From Eggerthellaceae bacterium (GTDB lineage: Bacteria; Actinomycetota; Coriobacteriia; Coriobacteriales; Eggerthellaceae), in NCBI GenBank assembly GCA_022791455.1, contig JAAVZC010000011.1, positions 1 through 48,017 on the forward strand: a stretch of 48,017 bases of DNA, read 5' to 3'. Shown piece after piece: positions 16,562 to 23,556 of the stretch. Positions within the stretch are counted from its first letter, which is position 1. Each line of letters opens with the position of its first letter. Both the position numbers and the translations under genes were made by a program. The notes beneath the pieces were generated by a model. It was not told where the DNA came from. It saw only the letters and a list, made by a program, of their open reading frames with translations, and ran no database searches.

Positions 16562-17918
16562 GTTTCCTCCAACCCGTTCCATGACCCGTCGCAGCGCTCT
16601 CGGGCTTATCTGCATGGCCGCAGTGGGTTCTTCTGCGCTGCTCTCTTCGGCCGGCTGCACTGCGGCCCCTGCCGAGACGTCCGCCGAGCCAGTGCGGCTG
16701 TTGGTGAAAGTACCTCGTACCGGCCATGATGTGGTGTTCGACGATTCCATCGACGAGGTGAGCCAGGTGATCGAGGCCATGGCCCGCGCCTTTGAGGCCC
16801 AATCGTCCACGCCGGTGCGGGTGGAAGTGGAGGTGTTCGAGCAGAACCAGTACGACGACGCCATTGTCAACTCCTTCGGCGGCGAGCACTCGGTGGACCT
16901 TCTCTACGGCGACTACTTCAACATGTCCACCTATATCCACACGGGCCACGTGGTGCCCCTCGACGACATTATCAGCGAAGAGGTGCGCTCCGATATTCCC
17001 GATCTTCTGTGGGACTTGAGCACGGTGGAGGGCAAGGTGTACATGATGCCCTACCTGGCTCGCCAAAACGTGCTGGCCTACAACAAGGAGCTGTTCCGCC
17101 AGGCGGGGCTCGACCGCTTCATTCGCGAAGGAGCTATCCAGTCCTGGAGCGTGGCGGAATGGGAAGAGGTGCTCGACACGCTGGCCTGCGAGCTGCCCGA
17201 GGGTACCTTCCCCATGATGATGTACGCGGCATCGTCCCAGGGCGACACCCACATCATGACGCTGCTGCGCTCTCACGGCTCGCCGTTCTTCGACGAGACC
17301 GGGCACTTCTGCCTGTCCCAACCGGAAGGAGTGGCGGCGCTCCGACAGATCCAAGAGGGCGTTGAGCGCGGCTGGTGGCCGCCTCATGCGGAGAATCTGG
17401 AGATCGAGGACTGCTCCAGCCTCTTCCGCAACGGGCAGCTGGCCATTTACATGCTGAACAACGCCTCCGTCGGCCGCTACGGCGACTCGGTGGGGCTGGT
17501 GAACTTCCCGGGCGGCGAAGAGGACGCGGGCTGCTCCACCATGTTCGTCTCCGGCTTCGAGGTGTTCGACGGCGGGGACGCGCGCAAGGTGCAGCTGGGG
17601 AAGGATTTCATCGCCTTCGTTTACAACAGCCCCGACTTGATGGATTATTCCGCGGGCACGCTGTCGGCGTCGCGAGCGGTGTCGCAGCGCCACGGCAACC
17701 AGATTCCCTATTACGACCTGTTCCAGTCGAACCGCGATCGCGTGGTGGACTTCACGGGCAGCAACCCCGATACCCGGGCCGTGCGCGAGATCTTCCACAC
17801 GGTCATTCGCGAGCTGTTGAAAGGCAACATCACGCCGGAAGAGGCGGCGCGTCAGCTGGACGAGCAGTGCAACCAGGCAATCGACGAGGGCGTGAAGAAC
17901 AGCACCCTGCACGCGTAG
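16548..17918 (+). CDS. Extracellular solute-binding lipoprotein (family 1), no transporter nearby
   Basis: 456 aa. The signal has a twin-arginine-like TRRSALGL (residues 13-20), hydrophobic core and lipobox SAGC with Cys37, so a membrane-anchored lipoprotein outside the cell. The mature part looks like a carbohydrate-type ABC binding protein (VDLLYGDYFNMSTYIHTGHVVPLDDII; YMMPYLARQNVLAYNKELFRQAGL; FRNGQLAIYMLNNAS). ABC permease and ATPase genes are absent on both sides. The gene overlaps the end of the hybrid kinase, so it is likely a ligand-presenting co-receptor of the LuxP/TorT kind (inference). GTG 16539 is an alternative start, but AAGGG at 16535-16539 fits ATG 16548 better. Confidence 0.85.
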   Translation: MTSAEFPPTRSMTRRSALGLICMAAVGSSALLSSAGCTAAPAETSAEPVRLLVKVPRTGHDVVFDDSIDEVSQVIEAMARAFEAQSSTPVRVEVEVFEQNQYDDAIVNSFGGEHSVDLLYGDYFNMSTYIHTGHVVPLDDIISEEVRSDIPDLLWDLSTVEGKVYMMPYLARQNVLAYNKELFRQAGLDRFIREGAIQSWSVAEWEEVLDTLACELPEGTFPMMMYAASSQGDTHIMTLLRSHGSPFFDETGHFCLSQPEGVAALRQIQEGVERGWWPPHAENLEIEDCSSLFRNGQLAIYMLNNASVGRYGDSVGLVNFPGGEEDAGCSTMFVSGFEVFDGGDARKVQLGKDFIAFVYNSPDLMDYSAGTLSASRAVSQRHGNQIPYYDLFQSNRDRVVDFTGSNPDTRAVREIFHTVIRELLKGNITPEEAARQLDEQCNQAIDEGVKNSTLHA

Positions 17919-17922
17919 GCGC

Positions 17923-19452
17923 CTATTTCCCGCTGGTATTTCGGGCCCGGTCGATCACGTCGATCAATTCCTGCTGGGAATGAACTCCCAATTTTGCGTA
18001 GATGTGCCGCACGTGGCTCTTCACGGTATTGTGAGACACCACCAACCGCTCTTGGATGACGGGGCTGGTGCGTCCGCGGGCGAGCAGCTCCAGCACGTCG
18101 AGTTCTCGCGCAGTGAGCAAGAACTGCTCCGCTACCTGGGCGCATGCGCGGTTGAAGGCCGATGTTTCCTCCTCGGGGACGGCCGCTTCGGCACTCTCGG
18201 CTAGGGATTGCGCACCCGAAGAGGCGCGATGCGGCTGCGGCTCGGCTGTCTGGGCGGCGGTCGAATTCCGCAGCGCATCGATCGGCTTGACCGGCACGAC
18301 GCCAGCTATGGCCCGATCGAAGCTGAAGTGCTGCAGCGCCACGAAGATGTACGCGACAAACGCGAAGGTGATGATGCCGTTCGCGAAGATAAGCGCGCCC
18401 GGGTTTTCCTGGGAGATTGCCTGCAGCAGTCCCATAGCAGCGGCACCGCAGCCGATGCCCACCCATGAAGCGGCCATCGCCGAAGCCGAGGTGGTAAGGG
18501 AGCCCAGCGGATTCCTCGCGCCGATGGTTGCGACCAGGAAAAACGTAAGGACGGCAAAGCAGTCGGAGCCGCCCCTCAAGAGCACGGCGGTCGCATGGCT
18601 GGCGAAGCCAAGCGGGCCGGTGGGGAAGAGCATCATGGGCAGGGCGAGCAGCCCCGCCAGCATCAAGAGCCCGGACGCCGTTTTCAGGTTGTTCGCCGTG
18701 ACAAGCCCGTCTTTCCGCGAGAGAGCCATGATGAGTAAAAGCGCCACAGGCAGGTAGCTCAGCCATGCCTCGAACGGGGGAAGGGCGCCCCCTGAAAGCA
18801 GCGCCTCGAACCCACAGGCGGCGTTGAAGAGGAATATGGTAATGAACACCAGGCTGGAGAAGGGGAGGAACGACGAAGGGTTGGTGGCGTCAAGGACGAT
18901 GGGGGACTCATGGGCGCGGATGGCCCGAAGCAAGTTGTCGATGTTGGGAATTACAAGCAGATAGGCGGCGGCGATGGCGGCGAAATAGCCGGTTGCTGCG
19001 ACAACGGGGGAGAGCGCGCCCCAGGCGCTCAGCACCATTTGGATGCCATAGGCGATGACGAAGGCGAGCGGAATCAGGCACAGCGCCTCTTCCCACTTCA
19101 AATTCGCAAGGGAAACGCCCACCAGTATGGAAAACCAAACCATCCCTATGCCGCCGAACGGACTGCCCAGGGCGATGAGGAGCGGGTCAGAAGTCTGGAC
19201 CCCTGCGCATAAGAGCACCAGGCTGGCGGCCAACAGGCCGAGCAGTACGCCCGAGATCGCGCGCTCTCGTAGCCAAGAGGGACGGTAGTATGCGGCCAGG
19301 GCGGCAAGTACCGAAAAGCCGGCGCCGCAAAAGGTGGACAGCTCCCGCGAGATAGGGCTGATGTCGGCCACGAAGGGAAAGAGCCCTGTGTTGAGGATTG
19401 CCGAGGCAACCTGCAGCAGGGCGAGGGCAGCACAGATCTGAATCTTTTGCAT
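17923..19452 (-). CDS. LuxR-type helix-turn-helix regulator with 12-TM sensor domain
   Basis: 509 aa. Residues 1-400 are hydrophobic with about twelve membrane segments (LQVASAILNTGLFPFVADISP … ), then a cytoplasmic linker and a C-terminal LuxR/GerE HTH (LTARELDVLELLARG…VSHNTVKSHVRHIYAKLGVHSQQELIDVID). This architecture is abundant in Eggerthellaceae, typically next to exported flavoprotein reductases, where it acts as a one-component sensor. Here it is divergent from such a reductase (19686), its likely target. ATG 19452 has GGAG six bases away; an upstream in-frame ATG at 19518 would lie inside the candidate operator. It ends four bases from the solute-binding gene, converging. Confidence 0.88.
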   Translation of the reverse strand: MQKIQICAALALLQVASAILNTGLFPFVADISPISRELSTFCGAGFSVLAALAAYYRPSWLRERAISGVLLGLLAASLVLLCAGVQTSDPLLIALGSPFGGIGMVWFSILVGVSLANLKWEEALCLIPLAFVIAYGIQMVLSAWGALSPVVAATGYFAAIAAAYLLVIPNIDNLLRAIRAHESPIVLDATNPSSFLPFSSLVFITIFLFNAACGFEALLSGGALPPFEAWLSYLPVALLLIMALSRKDGLVTANNLKTASGLLMLAGLLALPMMLFPTGPLGFASHATAVLLRGGSDCFAVLTFFLVATIGARNPLGSLTTSASAMAASWVGIGCGAAAMGLLQAISQENPGALIFANGIITFAFVAYIFVALQHFSFDRAIAGVVPVKPIDALRNSTAAQTAEPQPHRASSGAQSLAESAEAAVPEEETSAFNRACAQVAEQFLLTARELDVLELLARGRTSPVIQERLVVSHNTVKSHVRHIYAKLGVHSQQELIDVIDRARNTSGK

Positions 19453-19496
19453 AGGGCGCTCCGCGGTTGGAAATCGATGGGCCCTCAGTATACCAA

Positions 19497-19541
19497 GGGG
19501 TGAGGGTGTCATCGTCACCCCCTGAAGGTGAAACTCTCACC
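19497..19541. promoter_or_regulatory. Candidate operator: paired GGTGA/TCACC inverted repeats
   Basis: Two inverted repeats in the divergent promoter region: GGGGTGA (19497-19503) with TCACCCC (19515-19521), and GGTGA (19527-19531) with TCACC (19537-19541). They share the half-site GGTGA and lie between the LuxR-type regulator and the flavoprotein gene. Binding by that regulator is inference. Confidence 0.5.
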
Positions 19542-19685
19542 CTATTCTGGCATTTTCCCAGTTCAGAGCATTGATAAAAATCGGGTTGGCGGGGTGGAGA
19601 CGGTGTGGGCACCAGGTTGTAGAGTGCGGTCATCAGCGGTGCTGGCGAAGAGGATGCGGCACCGAACCTGCATACGGGAGGGATC

Positions 19686-21389
19686 ATGAAAAGCGAAATT
19701 CAGTCGAAAATGTCGCGCCGGAGCTTCTTGGGGCTGGGCGCGCTGGTGGCGGCAGGCTCTGCGGCCTCGATGGCCGGCTGCGCGCCGAAGAGTCGCGAGG
19801 GCGGCCTGGCCGTTGGCGGCGGCCAGAGTGCGGCAACGGCGGTGGCGGCCGATTGGCTCGGCGCCGAGCCGGAGATCACCGACATTGCCCGCACCGAGGA
19901 CACGGGGTTTCTGATCATCGGAGCTGGCACGGCCGGTCTTGCCGCTGCCGCTTCTGCCGCCGATCTGGGGCTGGACTTCATCTTGTGCGAGAAAAGCGGT
20001 ACGGTGCAAGAAACCCGCGAGTATTGGGGCGCAGTGGACACGAAGTACCAGAAGCAGATGGGCGTCGAGATCGACAAGCCGAAGCTGCTGAACGAGATCA
20101 CCCGCTACGCTTCCGGCAAGTGCAATCAAGAGGTTATTAAGGTGTGGCTGGAAGAGAGCGCCGAGGCAATGGATTGGATTGACCCGTTGATGGCTGCGAC
20201 CGAGAAGCCCTGCATTGTGGATGCGCACACGGACCATGCCACCGGCGGCACCGACTATTACGTGCCTGTGCTGCAGCATATCTGGCTGACTCCCTACACG
20301 CCGCCCATGCGCAACGATGTTTTCGCCGCCCATATCGAGGAGGCGGGAAGCCCCACGCGGTTCAACTACGAGATGGTGCGCCTGGTGCACGATGAGAACG
20401 GCGTGACGGGCGCCATCTTCAACACCGATGAAGGATATGTGCAGATCAACGCTCAGAACACCCTTCTGGCCACCGGCGGCTACGCGGCGAACCCTGCCAT
20501 GATGACGGCGCTTTCCCCACAGACTCTGACCGTGTGCACCTCCAGCAGTTTTGCCCCCAACTGCACCGGCGATGGCATCAGGGCCGGCATTTGGGCCGGC
20601 GGCGTGAAGGATCCGGAAGCGGCCTCGATGATCTTCGACCGTGGATCGGTGGCTCCGGGCGTCAGCTGCGGCTATGTGGGCGAAGGCGATGGCCGCATGC
20701 TTCCGGGCACCATCTTCCAGGAGAATATTGGCAGCCAGCCGTTCATGAAGGTGAACCGCCACGGCAAGCGCTTCGTGAACGAGTCCATGCCCTACGACTT
20801 CATGTGCAACGCCGCTGGCCAGCAGCCGGGCGGCGTGTGGTGCCAAATCTTCGACGCCAATGCGCCTGAGGACATTCTGCGCTTCGACACCATCGGCTGC
20901 TCTGCCTTTGCCAAGCAGATGATGGCGGCGGGCATGCCCATCGACGAATTCTGCGCCGCTTCCCTGGAACAGGGCATCATGGTGAAGGCCGATACGCTGG
21001 AGGAGCTGGCGGACGCCATGGGCTTCACGGGCGACGACAAGACGGCGTTCCTGGAGCAGGTGGACCGCTACAACGCCCAGTTCGACGCTCAGCTCGACGA
21101 CGACTTCGGCAAAGAGGCCTACCGTCTCTCGGCAATCCGCCAGGCGCCCTTCTACGGATGTTGGTTCGGCGGCACGCTGCTCACCACCATCGATGGGCTG
21201 CGCATCAACAAGCACTGCCAGGTGCTGGATGCCTCCGACGAGCCCATTCCCGGCCTGTACGCCGCGGGCGATGTGTCCGGCAGCTTCTTCAGCGGGAATT
21301 ACCCGGAATACATCGTGGGCGTTGCCTGCGGTCGTTCTACGACGCAAGGGCGCCATGTGGCCCGCTTCCTTGCCGGCGAGATTGCGTAA
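19686..21389 (+). CDS. Tat-exported FAD-binding reductase (fumarate reductase/flavocytochrome c-like), substrate unknown
   Basis: 567 aa. Tat signal SRRSFLGLGALV (residues 10-21) with lipobox-like MAGC (Cys32). FAD Rossmann motif GAGTAGLAAAASAADLGLDFILCEK (about 79-103), NRHGKRFVNE and the C-terminal FAD segment PIPGLYAAGDVSG. No heme motif in the protein itself; the pentaheme cytochrome gene 12 bases downstream should feed it electrons from menaquinol. The fumarate-reductase substrate motif HHTMGG is replaced by TLLTTIDGL and the late NRLGGNA motif by SGNYPEYIV, so it is probably not a fumarate reductase but one of the many gut reductases acting on diet- or host-derived compounds. SD GGGAGGG precedes the ATG. 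Confidence 0.88.
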   Translation: MKSEIQSKMSRRSFLGLGALVAAGSAASMAGCAPKSREGGLAVGGGQSAATAVAADWLGAEPEITDIARTEDTGFLIIGAGTAGLAAAASAADLGLDFILCEKSGTVQETREYWGAVDTKYQKQMGVEIDKPKLLNEITRYASGKCNQEVIKVWLEESAEAMDWIDPLMAATEKPCIVDAHTDHATGGTDYYVPVLQHIWLTPYTPPMRNDVFAAHIEEAGSPTRFNYEMVRLVHDENGVTGAIFNTDEGYVQINAQNTLLATGGYAANPAMMTALSPQTLTVCTSSSFAPNCTGDGIRAGIWAGGVKDPEAASMIFDRGSVAPGVSCGYVGEGDGRMLPGTIFQENIGSQPFMKVNRHGKRFVNESMPYDFMCNAAGQQPGGVWCQIFDANAPEDILRFDTIGCSAFAKQMMAAGMPIDEFCAASLEQGIMVKADTLEELADAMGFTGDDKTAFLEQVDRYNAQFDAQLDDDFGKEAYRLSAIRQAPFYGCWFGGTLLTTIDGLRINKHCQVLDASDEPIPGLYAAGDVSGSFFSGNYPEYIVGVACGRSTTQGRHVARFLAGEIA

Positions 21390-21401
21390 GGGGGTTTGAC
21401 G

Positions 21402-22061
21402 ATGAGCGAGAACGAAACCAAGCGCCCTCGCAAGCGCTGGACTACTGCGGTTGCGGTAGTGGCAGTGGTGCTGGTGGTGGCCGGCGCGGGGCTTTGGGCG
21501 TGGCACGAGCAGCCCAGCTTCTGCAGCGCCATCTGCCATAACCCGATGGACCCCTATCTGCCCACCTACGAGGCGGAGCCGGGGCAGCCGACCGCGGACA
21601 AATGGGGCAACGAGGTGGCCGACGCGGCGGGAATGATGGCGGCGTCCCACCGGGCCGAGAACGGCGACACCTGCATGAGCTGTCACGTTCCCACGCTGGG
21701 AGAGCAGATCTCCGAAGGGATGACCTGGGTTTCCGGAGACTATTACGACCCGCTGAGCGAGCGCAATCTGGATGATCTGACGGCGGCCCGCGGCGTGGAG
21801 GGCGACGAGTTCTGCCTGAACGAGGCCTGCCACAACTACACGCGCGACGAGCTGGTGGAGCTCACATCCGACCGCGCGTTCAACCCCCATGTGGCGCAGC
21901 ACGAGGAGCGGGAATGCTCAGACTGCCACAAGGCCCACCGATCCTCGGTGATGGTGTGCGCGCAGTGCCACACGGAAGCCGAGATTCCGCAAGGTTGGAT
22001 TTCCCCGGTGGAAGACGCGATGCTTATGAAGCCGATTCCCATGGAGGACGAGGCGGAATAA
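21402..22061 (+). CDS. Membrane-anchored multiheme cytochrome c with atypical CX3CH and CX4CH sites
   Basis: 219 aa. Cytoplasmic N-terminus rich in K/R, one membrane segment (14-36), then an exported heme domain. Heme motifs: CSAICH (41-46, CX3CH), CMSCH (91-95), CLNEACH (138-144, CX4CH), CSDCH (172-176), CAQCH (186-190): three canonical and two variant sites, up to five hemes. The layout resembles NrfH/NapC-type quinol dehydrogenases, which hand electrons to exported reductases. The flavoprotein stop lies 12 bases upstream. ATG 21402 is chosen over TTG 21396 because AAGGGGG (21388-21394) is seven bases away. Confidence 0.88.
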   Translation: MSENETKRPRKRWTTAVAVVAVVLVVAGAGLWAWHEQPSFCSAICHNPMDPYLPTYEAEPGQPTADKWGNEVADAAGMMAASHRAENGDTCMSCHVPTLGEQISEGMTWVSGDYYDPLSERNLDDLTAARGVEGDEFCLNEACHNYTRDELVELTSDRAFNPHVAQHEERECSDCHKAHRSSVMVCAQCHTEAEIPQGWISPVEDAMLMKPIPMEDEAE

Positions 22062-22090
22062 ACCGAACCTAAAAACAGCTCGCAACAACA

Positions 22091-22114
22091 AAGGACCCGC
22101 CGCGGCGGGTCCTT
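22091..22114 (+). terminator. Terminator of the flavoprotein-cytochrome operon
   Basis: Perfect 24-base palindrome: AAGGACCCGCCG followed by its exact reverse complement. A weak T-containing tail follows. Confidence 0.75.
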
Positions 22115-22264
22115 ACGGTTTCTGGTGGAGGTGCACGGTTGCCAAGATCGCCTTCCAAACAATTGCCCCACGTGGGCCCATTTGCGCAGCCAGAGCCCTA
22201 CAATGGTTCCGAACGAAAATGAGTCCGGCTCAAGCTGGGCGAAGCGCTAAGGAGAGGAACGCAT

Positions 22265-22918
22265 ATGAAGGTTCTGCTTGTCAATGGAAGTCCCCGCAAG
22301 AATGGCAACACCGACCGCGCGCTGGAGGAGTGCGCCGCCGTCCTGAACGCCGAGGGCATCGAAACTGAGCTCATCTGGATTGGGGCCCAGCCCATCCGCG
22401 GCTGCACCGCCTGCGGCGCTTGCACGCGCAACGGCGACAACAAGTGCATCTTCGACGACGATCTGGTGAATCCCCTCATTCGTATGGCGGCGGAGGCGGA
22501 CGGCTACATCTTCGGCAGCCCCGTGTACTACGCCGGGCTGAACGGCAGCCTGAAATCGCTCATGGACCGCATGTTCTACGCCGGCGGCAGCGTCATGCGC
22601 CAGAAGCCCGCGGCCGGCATCGCCTGCGCCCGCCGCGCCGGCTCCACCCTCACTGCCGACGAGATCAACAAGTTCTTCCAGATCAACGGCATGCCCGTGG
22701 TCTCCTCCACCTACTGGAACGTGGTGCACGGCCGCGGCGCCGGCGAAGTAGTGGGCGACGGCGAAGGCCTGCAGACCATGCGCAACCTGGGCCGCTCTAT
22801 GGCATGGCTGCTCAAATGCATCGAAGCGGGGGCGGCCGCCGGAATCGCCGCGCCGGAGCTGGAGCGCGGATGCATGACCAACATGGTGCGCGAAGACTTG
22901 GTCGACGGCCAGCACTAA
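22265..22918 (+). CDS. Flavodoxin-like NAD(P)H-dependent FMN reductase / iron-sulfur flavoprotein
   Basis: 217 aa. FMN-phosphate loop GSPRKNGNT (residues 8-16), then a cysteine cluster CTACGACTRNGDNKC (about 47-61) as in iron-sulfur flavoproteins, and FGSPVYYAGLNGSLKSLMDR, the isoalloxazine-binding segment. Cytoplasmic redox enzyme reducing quinones, nitro compounds or free flavin; substrate not predictable. Good SD (AAGGAGAGG) before ATG 22265. The YbaK gene follows after three bases, which suggests co-transcription. Confidence 0.85.
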   Translation: MKVLLVNGSPRKNGNTDRALEECAAVLNAEGIETELIWIGAQPIRGCTACGACTRNGDNKCIFDDDLVNPLIRMAAEADGYIFGSPVYYAGLNGSLKSLMDRMFYAGGSVMRQKPAAGIACARRAGSTLTADEINKFFQINGMPVVSSTYWNVVHGRGAGEVVGDGEGLQTMRNLGRSMAWLLKCIEAGAAAGIAAPELERGCMTNMVREDLVDGQH

Positions 22919-22921
22919 GCC

Positions 22922-23407
22922 ATGGCCAAGCACGAGAAAGACCAGAAGTCCAACGCCATGCGGGCGCTGGACAACGCGGGCGTCCCCTACAGCCACATCG
23001 CCTTCGAGTGCGAGGGGGCGCCCTCCGGCGTCGAAGTGGCCCAGATGCTCGGGCAGGACCCCGACATGGTGTTCAAAACGCTCGTGACCGTGGGAAAAAG
23101 CGGCGAGCACTACGTGTTCATGGTACCGGTGGCGGAAGGGCTGGACTTGAAGAAGGCTGCGGCCGCCGTGGACGAGAAGTCCATCGCCATGATCCACCAA
23201 AAGGAACTGTTCCCCCTTACCGGGTATGTGCACGGCGGTTGCTCGCCCTTGGCTCAGAAGAAGCAGTTCCAGACGGTGATAGACGAAACCGCCCAGCTCT
23301 TCGACGAGATCATGTTCTCCGGCGGTCGCATTGGATTGCAGATTCGCATGAACCCGGAAGACCTGGCAAAGGCGATCCCGCTCAAGTTCGCGGACATCAC
23401 TGCGTAA
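22922..23407 (+). CDS. ybaK: Cys-tRNA(Pro)/Cys-tRNA(Cys) deacylase, YbaK family
   Basis: 161 aa, full length YbaK/EbsC protein. Editing enzyme that hydrolyses Cys-tRNA(Pro) formed by prolyl-tRNA synthetase. Family marks: AMRALDNAGVPYSHIAFE, VAQMLGQDPDMVFKTLV (catalytic Lys in FKTL), YVFMVPVAEGLDLKKAA, TGYVHGGCSPLAQKK. No ribosome site of its own; its ATG is three bases after the previous stop, so it is probably translated by coupling. Confidence 0.9.
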   Translation: MAKHEKDQKSNAMRALDNAGVPYSHIAFECEGAPSGVEVAQMLGQDPDMVFKTLVTVGKSGEHYVFMVPVAEGLDLKKAAAAVDEKSIAMIHQKELFPLTGYVHGGCSPLAQKKQFQTVIDETAQLFDEIMFSGGRIGLQIRMNPEDLAKAIPLKFADITA

Positions 23408-23418
23408 GCATGCAGGCA

Positions 23419-23543
23419 GCGGCCTCATTTGCCGGAGGGTGGAGTGAGGTTAAGCCAAAGGAGGGCTGAGATCCACTCCGCGCAGCGGAGTGGATCTCAG
23501 CCCGACGACGCGTCGAACGGAACCTTCCGACAAATGAGGCCGC
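23419..23543. repeat. Large nested palindrome between ybaK and the L,D-transpeptidase
   Basis: Outer perfect 13-bp arms GCGGCCTCATTTG (23419-23431) and CAAATGAGGCCGC (23531-23543), continued by imperfect pairing (CCGGAGGGT / AACCTTCCGA). Inside lies a perfect 19-bp stem, 23463-23481 with 23485-23503, and a 3-nt loop. It lies in a convergent gap and can act as a terminator for both genes, but it is larger and more elaborate than needed for that. Confidence 0.85.
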
Positions 23544-23556
23544 GGACAAGTAAAGG

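Noticed and set aside
14387..17918. Reading the binding protein as part of an ABC transporter operon
   Set aside because: No permease or ATPase gene occurs on either side; the next gene is convergent.
19686..21389. Simple naming as fumarate reductase
   Set aside because: The substrate-binding His and Arg motifs appear replaced, so only a general reductase call is supported.
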